This document shows positions 43,468-56,600 of a stretch of DNA of 64,000 nt, one piece after another. The notes beneath the pieces were generated by a model. The model saw only the letters and a list, made by a program, of their open reading frames with translations, was not told the DNA's origin and did not search any database. This DNA is from Siphonodentalium dalli (Eukaryota > Mollusca > Scaphopoda > Gadilida > Siphonodentaliidae): assembly GCA_032622095.1 (NCBI GenBank), contig CP136063.1, positions 70,349,980 through 70,413,979 of the forward strand, given 5' to 3'. The position numbers and the translations under genes are program-made. The first letter of the stretch is position 1; every line of letters starts with the position of its first letter.

Positions 43468-46400
43468 ATTGTGTTAAGAAAACGAATATCCCGTGCACAC
43501 TGGGTCGAAAACCGAGCCCTATGTGCTAAAACTGATATATATGACAAACACGTGACGCGTGATGACCTATATGTCAAAAATCCGAGCTGCGTGTGGTGAG
43601 ATTCTGATAACGGGTTAACACACGAATCAAATCATGCCCATATTGTGTTCATAAAACGCATATCCCGTGCACACTGGGACGAAAACCGAGCCCAATGCGC
43701 TAAAACTGATATATATGATACTCACGTGGCCCTTGATGACCTATAAGTCAAAAATCCGAACTGCGTGTGGTGAGATTCTGATAAAGGGTTAACACACGAA
43801 TCAAATCATGTGTATATTGTGTTCAGAAAACGCATCTCCCGTGCACACTGGGATGAAAACCGAGCCCAAATGCGCTAAAACTATTATATATGATAATCAC
43901 GTGACCAGCGATGACCTATATGTCAACAATCCGAGCTGCGTGTGGTGAGATTCTGATAAAGGGTTCACACACGAATCAAATCATGCCCATATTGTGTTCA
44001 GAAAACGCATATCCCGTGCACACTGGGATGACAACCGAGCCCAAAATGTGCTGAAACTGATATATATGATAATAACGTGCGCGTGATGACCTATATGTCA
44101 AAAATCCGAGCTGCGTGTGGTGAGATTCTGATAAAGGGTTAACACACGAATCAAATCATGCCCATATTGTGTTCAGAAAACGCATATCCCGTGCACACTG
44201 GGATGAAAACCGAATCTAATGCGCTAAAACTGTTATATATGATAGTCACGTGGCCCGGGATGACCTATATGTCATAAGTCCGAGCTGCTTGTGGTGAGAT
44301 TCTGAAAAAAGGTTCACACACGAATCAAACGATGCCCATATTGTGGGAAGAAAACGCATATCCCGTGCACACTGGGTCGAAACCCGAGCCCTATGTGCTA
44401 AAACTGATATATATGATAAACACGTGACGCGTGATGACCTATATGTCAAAAATCCGAGCTCCGTGTGGTGAGATTCTGATAAAGGGTTAACACACGAATC
44501 AAATCATGACCTTATTGTGTTCATAAAACGCATATCCCGTGCACATTGGGACGAAAACTGAGCCCAATGCGCTAAACTGATATATATGATAATCACGTGA
44601 CCAGCGACGACCTATATGTCAAAAATCCGAGCTGCGTGTGGTGAGATTCTGATAAACGGTTACCATACGAATCAAATAACGCCCAAATATTGTTCAGAAA
44701 ACACATATCCCGTGCACACTGGGACGAAAACCGAGCACAATGCGCTAAAACTGATATATATGATACTCACGTGGCCCTTGATGACCTATAAGTCAAAAAT
44801 CCGAGCAGCGTGTGGTGAGATTCTGATAAAGGGTTAACACACGAATCAAATCATGTGTATATTGTGTTCAGAAAACGCATATCCCGTGCACACTGGGACG
44901 AAAACCGAATCTAATGCGCTAAAACTGTTATATATGATAATCACGTGACGCGTGATGACCTATATGTCAAAAATCCCAGCTGCGTGTGGTGAGATTCTGA
45001 TAAAGGGTTAACACACGAATCAAATAATGCCCATATTGTGTTCAGAAAACACATATCCCGTGCACACTGGGACGAAAACCGAATCTAATGCGCTAAAACT
45101 GTTATATATGATAGTCACGTGGCCCGGGATGACCTATATGTCAAAAGTCCGAACTGCGTTTGGTGAGATTCTGAAAAAAGGTTCACACACGAATCAAACG
45201 ATGCCCATATTGTGGGAAGAAAACGCATATCCCGTGCACACTGGGTCGAAAACTGAGCCCTATGTGCTAAAACTGATATATATGATAAACACGTGACGCG
45301 TGATGACCTATATGTCAAAAATCCGAGCTCCGTGTGGTGAGATTCTGATAAAGGGTTAACACACGAATCAAATCATGCCCATATTGTGTTCATAAAACGC
45401 ATATCCCGTGCACACTGGGATGAAAACCGAGCCCAATGTGCTAAAACTGTTATATATGATAATCACGTGACCAGCGACGACCTATATGTCAAAAATCCGA
45501 GCTGCGTATGGTGAGATTCTGATAAAGGGTTAACACACGAATCAAATCATGCCCATATGGTGTTCATAAAACGCATATCCCGTGCACACTGGGACGAAAA
45601 CCGAGCCCAATGCGCCAAAACTGTTATATATGATAATCGATTGACCAGCGATGACCTATATGTCAAAAATCCGAGCTGCGTGTGGTGAGATTTTGATAAA
45701 GGGTTAACATACGAATCAAATCACGCCCAAATTGTGTTCATAAAACGCATATCCCGTGCACACTGGGACGAAAACCGAGCCCAATGCGCTAAAACTGATA
45801 TATATGATAGTCACGTGGCCCTTGATGACTTATATGTCAAAAATCCGACCTGCGTTTGGTGAGATTCTGACAAAGGGTTAACACATAAATCAAATAAAGT
45901 CTATATTGTGTTCAGAAAACGCATATCCCGTGCACACTGGGATGAAAACCGAGCCCAATGTGCTGAAACTGATATATGTGATAATCACGTGACGCGTGAT
46001 GACCTATATGTCAAAAATCCGAGCTGCGTGTGGCGAGATTCTGATAAAGGGTTAACACACGAATCAAATCATGTCCATATTGTGTTCAGAAAAAGCATAT
46101 CCCGTGCACACTGGGATGAAAACCGAGCCCAAATGCGCTAAAACTGTTATATATGATAATCACGTGACCAGCGACGACCTATATGTCAAAAATCCGAGCT
46201 GCGTGTGGTGAGATTCTGATAAACGGTTTTCATACGAATCAAATCACGTCCAAATTTTGTTCAGAAAACACATATCCCGTGCACACTGGGACGAAAACCG
46301 AGCTCAATGCGCTAAAACTGATATATATGATAGTCACGGACCTTGATGACCTATATGTCAAAAATCCGAGCTGCGTGTGGTGATATTCTGATAAAGGGTT

Positions 46401-49400
46401 AACACACGAATCAAATCATGCCCATATTGTGTTCAGAAAACGCATATCCCGTGCACACTGGGATGAAAACCGAGTCCAAATGCGCTAAAACTGTTATATA
46501 TGATAATCACGTGACAAGCGATGACCTATATGTCAAAAATCCGAGCTGCGTGTGGTGAAATTCTGATAAAGGGTTCACATACGAATCAAACCATGCCCAT
46601 ATTGTGTTAAGAAAACGAATATCCCGTGCACACTGGGTCGAAAACCGAGCCCTATGTGCTAAAACTGATATATATGACAAACACGTGACGCGTGATGACC
46701 TATATGTCAAAAATCCGAGCTGCGTGTGGTGAGATTCTGATAACAGGTTAACACACGAATCAAATCATGCCCATATTGTGTTCATAAAACGCATATCCCG
46801 TGCACACTGGGATGAAAACCGAGCCCAATGTGCTAAAACTGTTATATATGATAATCACGTGACCAGCGACGACCTATATGTCAAAAATCCGAGCTGCGTA
46901 TGGTGAGATTCTGATAAAGGGTTAACACACGAATCAAATCATGCCCATATGGTGTTCATAAAACGCATATCCCGTGCACACTGGGACGAAAACCGAGCCC
47001 AATGCGCCAAAACTGTTATATATGATAATCGATTGACCAGCGATGACCTATATGTCAAAAATCCGAGCTGCGTGTGGTGAGATTTTGATAAAGGGTTAAC
47101 ATACGAATCAAATCACGCCCAAATTGTGTTCATAAAACGCATATCCCGTGCACACTGGGACGAAAACCGAGCCCAATGCGCTAAAACTGATATATATGAT
47201 AGTCACGTGGCCCTTGATGACTTATATGTCAAAAATCCGACCTGCGTTTGGTGAGATTCTGACAAAGGGTTAACACATAAATCAAATAAAGTCTATATTG
47301 TGTTCAGAAAACGCATATCCCGTGCACACTGGGATGAAAACCGAGCCCAATGTGCTGAAACTGATATATGTGATAATCACGTGACGCGTGATGACCTATA
47401 TGTCAAAAATCCGAGCTGCGTGTGGCGAGATTCTGATAAAGGGTTAACACACGAATCAAATCATGTCCATATTGTGTTCAGAAAAAGCATATCCCGTGCA
47501 CACTGGGATGAAAACCGAGCCCAAATGCGCTAAAACTGTTATATATGATAATCACGTGACCAGCGACGACCTATATGTCAAAAATCCGAGCTGCGTGTGG
47601 TGAGATTCTGATAAACGGTTTTCATACGAATCAAATCACGTCCAAATTTTGTTCAGAAAACACATATCCCGTGCACACTGGGACGAAAACCGAGCTCAAT
47701 GCGCTAAAACTGATATATATGATAGTCACGGACCTTGATGACCTATATGTCAAAAATCCGAGCTGCGTGTGGTGATATTCTGATAAAGGGTTAACACACG
47801 AATCAAATCATGCCCATATTGTGTTCAGAAAACGCATATCCCGTGCACACTGGGATGAAAACCGAGTCCAAATGCGCTAAAACTGTTATATATGATAATC
47901 ACGTGACAAGCGATGACCTATATGTCAAAAATCCGAGCTGCGTGTGGTGAAATTCTGATAAAGGGTTCACATACGAATCAAACCATGCCCATATTGTGTT
48001 AAGAAAACGAATATCCCGTGCACACTGGGTCGAAAACCGAGCCCTATGTGCTAAAACTGATATATATGACAAACACGTGACGCGTGATGACCTATATGTC
48101 AAAAATCCGAGCTGCGTGTGGTGAGATTCTGATAACAGGTTAACACACGAATCAAATCATGCCCATATTGTGTTCATAAAACGCATATCCCGTGCACACT
48201 GGGACGAAAACCGAGCCCAATGCGCTAAAACTGATATATATGATACTCACGTGGCCCTTGATGACCTATATGTCAAAAATCCGAGCTGCGTGAGGTGAGA
48301 TTCTGATAAAGGGTTAACACACGAATCAAATCATGTGTATATTGTGTTCAGAAAACGCATATCCCGTCCACACTGGGATGAAAACCGAGCCCAATGTGCT
48401 GAAACTGATATATAAGATAATCACGTGACGCGTGATGACCTATATGTCAAAAATCCCAGCTGCGTGTGGTGAGATTCTGATAAAGGGTTAACACACGAAT
48501 CAAATAATGCCCATATTGTGTTCAGAAAACGCATCTCCCGCGCACACTGGGATGAAAACCGAGCCCAAAAGCGCTAAAACTGTTATATATGATAATCACG
48601 TGACAAGCGATGACCTATATGTTAAAAATCCGAGCTGCGTGTGGTGAGATTCTGATAAAGTGTTCACACACGAATCAAACCCTGCCCATATTGTGTTCAG
48701 AAAACGCATATCCCGTGCACACTGGGATGAAAACAGAGCCCAATGTGCTGAAACTGATATATATGAAAATAACGTGCGCGTGATGACCTATATGTCAAAA
48801 ATCCGAGCTGCGTGTGGTGAGATTCTGATAAAGGGTTAACACACGAATCAAATCATGCCCATATTGTGTTCAGAAAACGCATATCCCGTGCACACTGGGA
48901 TGAAAACCGAATCTAATGCGCTAAAACTGTTATATATGATAGTCACGTGGCCCAGGATGACCTATATGTCAAAAGTCCGAGCTGCGTGTGGTGAGATTCT
49001 GAAAAAAGGTTCACACACGAATCAAACCATGCCCATATTGTGGGAAGAAAACGCATATCCCGTGCACACTGGGTCGAAAACCGAGCCCTATGTGCTAAAA
49101 CTGATATATATGATAAACACGTGACTCGTGATGACCTATATGTCAAAAATCCGAGCTGCGTGTGGTTAGATTCTGATAAAGGGTTAACACACGAATCAAA
49201 TCATGCCCATATTGTGTTCATAAAACGCATATCCCGTGCACACTGGGATGAAAACCGAGCCCAATGCGCTAAAACTGTTATATATGATAATCACGTGACC
49301 AGCGACGACATATATGTGAAAAATCCGAGCTGCGTGTGGTGAGATTCTGATAAACGGTTTCCATACGAATCAAATCACGCCCAAATTGTGTACAGAAAAC

Positions 49401-51222
49401 ACATATCCCGTGCACACTGGGTCGAAAACCGAGCTCAATGCGCTAAAACTGATATATATGATAGTCACGTGGCCCTTGATGACCTATATGTCAAAAATCC
49501 GACCTGCGTTTGGTGAGATTCTGATAAAGGGTTAACACATGAATCAAATAAAGTCTATATTGTGTTCAGAAAACGCATATCCCGTGCACACTGGGATGAA
49601 AACCGACCCCAATGTGCTGAAACTGATATATATGATAATCACGTGACGCGTGATGACCTATATGTCAAAAATCCCAGCTGCGTGTGGTGAGATTCTGATA
49701 AAGGGTTAACACACGAATCAAATGATGCCCATATTGTGTTCAGAAAACGCATATCCCGTGCACACTGGGATGAAAACCGAGCCCAAATGCGCTAAAACTG
49801 TTATATATGATAATCACGTGACCAGCGACGACCTATATGTCAAAAATCCGAGCTGCGTGTGGTGAGATTCTGATAAACGGTTTCCATACGAATCAAATCA
49901 CGCCCAAATTGTGTTCAGAAAACACATATCCCGTGCACACTGGGGCGAAAACCAAGCTCAATGCGCTAAAACTGATATATATGATAGTCACGGACCTTGA
50001 TGACCTATATGTCAAAAATCCGAGCTGCGTGTGGTGATATTCTGATAAAGGGTTAACACACTTATCAAATCATGCCCATATTGTGTTCATAAAACGCATA
50101 TCCCGTGCACACTGGCATGAAAACCGAGCCCAATGTGCTGAAACTGATATATATGATAATCACGTGACGCGTGATGACCTACATGTATATGTCAAAAATC
50201 CCAGCTGCGTATGGTGAGATTCTGATAAAGGGTTAACACACGAATCAAATCATGCCCATATTGTGTTCAGAAAACGCATATCCCGTGCACACTGGGATGA
50301 AAACCGAGCCCAAATGCGCTAAAACTGTTATATATGATAATCACGTGACAAGCGATGACCTATATGTCAAAAATCCGAGCTGCGTGTGGTGAAATTCTGA
50401 TAAATGGTTCACACACGAATCAAACCCTGCCCATATTGTATTCAGAAAACGCATATCCCGTGCACACTGGGATGAAAACCGAGCCCAATGTGCTGAAACT
50501 GATATATATGATAATCACGTACGCGTGATGACCTATGTGTCAAAATTCCGAGCTGCGTGTGGTGAGATTATGATAAAGGGTTAACACACGAATCAAATCA
50601 TGCCCATATTGTGTTTAGAAAACGCATATCCCGTGCACACTGGGATGAAAACCGAGTCTAATGCGCTAAAACTGTTATATATATTATAGTCACGTGGCCC
50701 GGGATGACCTATATGTCAAAATTCCGAGCTGCGTGTGGTGAGATTCTGATAAAGGCTTCACACACGAATCAAATCATGACCATATTGTTTCACACTGGGA
50801 CGAAAACAGAGCCCTATGTGCTAAATCTGATATATATTATAAACACGTGACGCGTGATGACCTATATGTCAAAAATCCGAGCTGCCTGTGGTGAGATTCT
50901 GATAATGGGTTAACACACGAATCAAATCATGCCCATATTATGTTCAGAAAACGCATATCCCGTGCACACTGGGATGAAAACCGAGTCTAATGCGCTAAAA
51001 CTGTTATATATATGATAGTCACGTGGCCCGGGGTGACCTATATGTCAAAAACCCGAGCTGCGTGTGGTGAGATTCTGATAAAGGCTTCACACACGAATCA
51101 AATCATGCCCATATTGTGTTCAGAAAACGCATATCCCGTGCACACTGGGTGAAAACCGAGCCCAATGTGCTGAAACTGATATATATGATAATCACGTGAC
51201 GCGCGATGACCTATATGTCAAA
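43468..51222 (+). repeat. 174-bp satellite array, forward orientation
   Basis: About 44 monomers in forward orientation, joined directly to the reverse array (AGCGCATTGGGCT then ATTGTGTTAAG). The array ends in a GTCAAAGG junction with the foldback arm that is the same as at about 4008. Monomer variants differ from those of the reverse array (for example CCAGCGACGACC). Confidence 0.96.
45365..48147 (+). repeat. Tandem duplication of a 1392-bp (8-monomer) block
   Basis: Two consecutive blocks of eight monomers are essentially identical: frames at 45908, 46183 and 46507 recur at 47300, 47575 and 47899, a shift of 1392 bp, which is 8 x 174. This is far more similar than adjacent monomers are to each other, so it is a recent unequal-exchange event or an assembly duplication. 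Confidence 0.9.
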
Positions 51223-51914
51223 GGTGTGCGGGTGAGATTAACACGCTAATTAAACCGATGTCAATGCTGATTGTATGTCGAAAAATGTTGTAACGTAGGT
51301 AAAAATAATTGGACGGAACCCTTATTCGACGAACTTGGCATGTTGGCTTGTTTAGCTGGTGAACTTTGGTTCAGTTCAAATAATCCAAATCGTCGTCAGA
51401 AATCAGAAATGTTAACAAAATCAGCAGAATTATAAGTAAAAACAAGGGCCACAACTCGTGTAAAATGATTCGACGGTCCCTTATTTAAATTTGTCGTGTA
51501 TTTCGATCCAGGTAATGCACACGTACGTATACCAACTTTTGTTCATGTCGATAAATCCAAACAGAGTTATCGGCCGCAAACCAAAAATGTTGACAAAATT
51601 GTTCAATTCTAAGTCAAAAATGCCCGTAACTCATGTATAAATAAATTGTACTAAACTCGCTCTCGAACTTCCCCTGTATACGGCAAAGCATTATAGCGGT
51701 AAAACGATACGAAATACAGAGAGTACGTTCTTGCGCCCGTATATACACATAACAACTATGATTCAGATCAAGCTACCCTAATTGGAGTTATCGGCCGATT
51801 CGTTACATAATAGGGTGCATTTAAAATAAAAAAAATCGCAGTTTACCTATTCTTCAGACCTGACGTGCCTGGCCACTGCCGCACTTTCCGCGCCGCACAA
51901 TGTGAAGTTAATAA

Positions 51915-51918
<4 letters not shown>
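51223..51918 (+). repeat. Foldback arm (left-type), right end of giant element
   Basis: Same orientation as 4010-4720 and inverted relative to 12272-12961. Compared with 4010-4720 it has a ~15-bp deletion in the GC-rich terminal part (TTTCCGCGCCGCAC) and small substitutions. It ends TTAATAATCTC and is followed by (TA)n at 51919-51966. Confidence 0.92.

Positions 51919-51966
<48 letters not shown>
51919..51966. repeat. TA microsatellite at foldback end
   Basis: (TA)n of ~48 bp directly beside the arm terminus, mirroring the TA run before 12272. Confidence 0.9.
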
Positions 51967-51969
<3 letters not shown>

Positions 51970-52854
51970 TCCAGAGCTATATCAGAAATTAAGTCCGATC
52001 ATATAGTGCAGGGGGTGTAAAACATCGAGCCATAAACCCAACATATATACAATCGGGAGATATAATGGATATATGGCTACAATTCCATGTTACAGAACTG
52101 AGAACAAAGCTGCATGTGCATGGTGAGCAAAGTTATATTAAATGCCAAATAATTTTCAACTCTCATTAATTTTGTAATTATATTGATTTTTGGTACATTT
52201 GACTATCACTATATCCATATATCTATCTTCTTATGTCTTCTTCTTGTTCTTCTTCTGCTTTTTCTCCTTCTTCTTCTCCTTCTTCTGTCTTCTTTTATGT
52301 TTATGTATATATATCACACTTAGCACTTTGTAAATATTGCACATCTCGCCAGTCACATGTGAACTCATGAACTCATGTCTTAGAGATTAAAGCATAGCTT
52401 AGCATAACATAGCATAGCATAGCATAGCAGGGTGAAGTTGGCTTAGATATATTTGTTTTTACTAATCTGATACAAGTTAGACGGGGAGTCTTGAAATATA
52501 AACATGTATAGTGGTTTAACAAGATAAGATAAGATGATTTATTGCAATACACAAATGGAGCCAGTTGTAAATAACAGTTAATACATGAAAAGTTACACAT
52601 TAAAATAAAATACATGTAATTATCCATATGTACGATAAATGATCATTAGTATTATAAATTAATACTTTCAACGTTTATTTTCTCATATTGCCATTCTGTC
52701 TTTTTAGAACGAATAACCGGATCATGTTGCACACGGAATTGATTATTTGTTTTCCCTTGTTTTTCATTATTATGAATGTGAACTTATCATCATCACTCAT
52801 GTTTATGAAATCTATGCATTAATTTTATCAAGATTAAACAAGTCTTTTCTAGAG
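51967..52854. other. Non-coding region with short tandem repeats
   Basis: AT-rich sequence without a supported gene. It contains a CTTCTT-rich pyrimidine tract (about 52229-52293), an (AGCAT)n run (about 52393-52430) and an (AAGAT)n run near 52518-52536. A degraded-element origin is likely for the part adjoining the retrotransposon fragment. Confidence 0.6.
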
Positions 52855-53345
52855 TCAGCGTACGCACTGCATTCCATAATAAAAATGTTTTTCTGTTTCA
52901 ACTTTATGCTCATCACACATGTGACAAATTATGTCTTTTAATGGCGTTTTCGGTTGCGTGTGTTGACCCTTTTCTTTTGCTAAAATATTATTGCTAACAC
53001 GTAGTCGAGTGAACATCTCTCTTGCAGCTGACGGTCGAACGTGCCTCAGGTATGGTTCTATGTCATAATTGTCTTTGAAAGTTCTGTAAGTTCGCAGTTT
53101 ATTAGCACAGTCTGGTCTGTCGTCATCGAAAATGTCTTTTTTGAACTTATTTATATGTTCTGGTTTTAACCTTTCAATTATTAGTTTGTCTGTCACTCAC
53201 ATGTTAACACGATGCATTGGCAGAGGGGCTTCACAAGTTGACAATACGTGGGCCCCGATCCCTTTTGTAATATTATATTCAAATAAAATATGTTTCAAGT
53301 CATGCATCTCATACAGGGCTTTGTAGTGTGCACCGTACAACACAT
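52855..53345 (-). pseudogene. Non-LTR retrotransposon ORF2 C-terminal fragment
   Basis: The minus-strand frame contains KLRTYRTFKDNYDIEPYL, a Ser-Asn-Asn-rich step where families have a short Cys/His motif, and ICHMCDEHKVETEKHFYY, close to the zinc-knuckle tail of endonuclease-reverse transcriptase ORF2 proteins. The RT core is missing. An in-frame stop separates a plausible upstream piece (53197-53345: LYEMHDLKHILFEYN), and the frame breaks again at 52855. It is a dead 5'-truncated copy. Confidence 0.6.
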
Positions 53346-53630
53346 GAGTAAATATGGATGACCGGTCTACTTACGTATTATAATTTCCGTTCTATGGGAC
53401 GTTACTCCATAAATTATGACACTACTTCCCAAACAGAACGAGGTACATTCTATGTTATTCACCAGCCTTGTTTAAACCGGAATGCATTATTGCGGGGGGA
53501 GGGGGGGGGGGGGGGGGGGTAACGGACATGGTCCATGTGAAACGGGACCATCAGGAACCCACGTCACCAATCAAGTCTCCAGACTCAAACCCGGTTTTTA
53601 TTTTAAATTTGTTTAAAATATTTATACGCG
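53346..53630. other. Unique spacer with poly-G tract
   Basis: Contains GC-mixed unique sequence and a run of about 28 G with a single A near its start (53492-53519), able to form G-quadruplexes. The short frame across the G run is not credible as a gene. The minisatellite begins directly after TTTATACGCG. Confidence 0.7.
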
Positions 53631-56600
53631 TAAATGTCTGCCGGTATATACACTAGTAAATGTCTGCCGGTATATACACTAGTAAATGTCTGCCGGTATA
53701 TACACTAGTAAATGTCTGCCGGTATATACACTAGTAAATGTCTGCCGGTATATACACTAGTAAATGTCTGCCGGTATATACACTAGTAAATGTCTGCCGG
53801 TATATACACCAGTAAATGTCTGCCGGTATATACACTAGTAAATGTCTGCCGGTATATACACTAGTAAATGTCTGCCGGTATATACACTAGTAAATGTCTG
53901 CCGGTATATACACTAGTGAATGTCTGCCGGTATATACACTAGTAAATGTCTGCCGGTATATACACCAGTAAATGTCTGCCGGTATATACACTAGTGAATG
54001 TCTGCCGGTATATACACTAGTAAATGTCTGCCGGTATATACACCAGTAAATTGTCTGCCGGTATATACACTAGTAAATGTCTGCCGGTATATACACTAGT
54101 GAATGTCTGCCGGTATATACACTAGTGAATGTCTGCCGGTATATACACCAGTAAATGTCTGCCGGTATATACACTAGTAAATGTCTGCCGGTATATACAC
54201 TAGTAAATGTCTGCCGGTATATACACTAGTAAATGTCTGCCGGTATATACACTAGTAAATGTCTGCCGGTATATACACTAGTAAATGTCTGCCGGTATAT
54301 ACACTAGTAAATGTCTGCCGGTATATACACTAGTAAATGTCTGCCGGTATATACACTAGTGAATGTCTGCCGGTATATACACTAGTAAATGTCTGCCGGT
54401 ATATACACTAGTAAATGTCTGCCGGTATATACACTAGTAAATGTCTGCCGGTATATACACCAGTAAATGTCTGCCGGTATATACACTAGTAAATGTCTGC
54501 CGGTATATACACTAGTAAATGTCTGCCGGTATATACACTAGTAAATGTCTGCCGGTATATACACTAGTAAATGTCTGCCGGTATATACACTAGTAAATGT
54601 CTGCCGGTATATACACTAGTGAATGTCTGCCGGTATATACACCAGTAAATGTCTGCCGGTATATACACTAGTAAATGTCTGCCGGTATATACACTAGTGA
54701 ATGTCTGCCGGTATATACACTAGTAAATGTCTGCCGGTATATACACTAGTAAATGTCTGCCGGTATATACACTAGTGAATGTCTGCCGGTATATACACTA
54801 GTAAATGTCTGCCGGTATATACACCAGTAAATGTCTGCCGGTATATACACTAGTAAATGTCTGCCGGTATATACACCAGTAAATGTCTGCCGGTATATAC
54901 ACTAGTAAATGTCTGCCGGTATATACACTAGTAAATGTCTGCCGGTATATACACTAGTAAATGTCTGCCGGTATATACACTAGTGAATGTCTGCCGGTAT
55001 ATACACTAGTAAATGTCTGCCGGTATATACACTAGTAAATGTCTGCCGGTATATACACTAGTAAATGTCTGCCGGTATATACACTAGTAAATGTCTGCCG
55101 GTATATACACTAGTAAATGTCTGCCGGTATATACACTAGTAAATGTCTGCCGGTATATACACTAGTAAATGTCTGCCGGTATATACACTAGTAAATGTCT
55201 GCCGGTATATACACTAGTAAATGTCTGCCGGTATATACACTAGTAAATGTCTGCCGGTATATACACTAGTAAATGTCTGCCGGTATATACACTAGTAAAT
55301 GTCTGCCGGTATATACACTAGTAAATGTCTGCCGGTATATACACCAGTAAATGTCTGCCGGTATATACACTAGTAAATGTCTGCCGGTATATACACTAGT
55401 AAATGTCTGCCGGTATATACACTAGTAAATGTCTGCCGGTATATACACTAGTAAATGTCTGCCGGTATATACACTAGTAAATGTCTGCCGGTATATACAC
55501 TAGTAAATGTCTGCCGGTATATACACCAGTAAATGTCTGCCGGTATATACACTAGTAAATGTCTGCCGGTATATACACCAGTAAATGTCTGCCGGTATAT
55601 ACACTAGTAAATGTCTGCCGGTATATACACTAGTAAATGTCTGCCGGTATATACACTAGTAAATGTCTGCCGGTATATACACTAGTAAATGTCTGCCGGT
55701 ATATACACTAGTAAATGTCTGCCGGTATATACACTAGTAAATGTCTGCCGGTATATACACCAGTAAATGTCTGCCGGTATATACACTAGTAAATGTCTGC
55801 CGGTATATACACCAGTAAATGTCTGCCGGTATATACACTAGTAAATGTCTGCCGGTATATACACTAGTAAATGTCTGCCGGTATATACACTAGTAAATGT
55901 CTGCCGGTATATACACTAGTAAATGTCTGCCGGTATATACACTAGTAAATGTCTGCCGGTATATACACTAGTAAATGTCTGCCGGTATATACACTAGTGA
56001 ATGTCTGCCGGTATATACACTAGTAAATGTCTGCCGGTATATACACTAGTAAATGTCTGCCGGTATATACACTAGTAAATGTCTGCCGGTATATACACTA
56101 GTAAATGTCTGCCGGTATATACACTAGTAAATTGTCTGCCGGTATATACACTAGTAAATGTCTGCCGGTATATACACCAGTAAATGTCTGCCGGTATATA
56201 CACTAGTAAATGTCTGCCGGTATATACACCAGTAAATGTCTGCCGGTATATACACTAGTAAATGTCTGCCGGTATATACACTAGTAAATGTCTGCCGGTA
56301 TATACACTAGTAAATTGTCTGCCGGTATATACACTAGTAAATGTCTGCCGGTATATACACTAGTGAATGTCTGCCGGTATATACACTAGTAAATGTCTGC
56401 CGGTATATACACTAGTAAATGTCTGCCGGTATATACACCAGTAAATGTCTGCCGGTATATAAACTAGTAAATGTCTGCCGGTATATACACTAGTAAATGT
56501 CTGCCGGTATATACACTAGTAAATTGTCTGCCGGTATATACACTAGTAAATGTCTGCCGGTATATACACTAGTGAATGTCTGCCGGTATATACACTAGTA

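Larger units (their letters stand above)
12272..51918. mobile_element. Giant satellite-bearing foldback-like element
   Basis: Two ~690-bp arms in inverted orientation (12272-12961 and 51223-51918) enclose a reverse satellite array up to 43467 and a forward array from 43468. Removing the Polinton nested inside leaves about 22.3 kb. The arms end in the same sequence (GAGATTATTAACTTC) and abut TA repeats on both outer sides. No transposase is visible, so any movement would depend on another element. Foldback (FB) elements and satellite-cored bivalve elements are the nearest known designs. An alternative is a chance product of satellite inversion and arm duplication; the symmetry favours a real unit. 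Confidence 0.6.

Noticed and set aside
12272-51918. Helitron-type element with a central tandem array
   Set aside because: Ends are long inverted repeats, not the single-ended hairpin plus CTRR of Helitrons, and no Rep/helicase is present.
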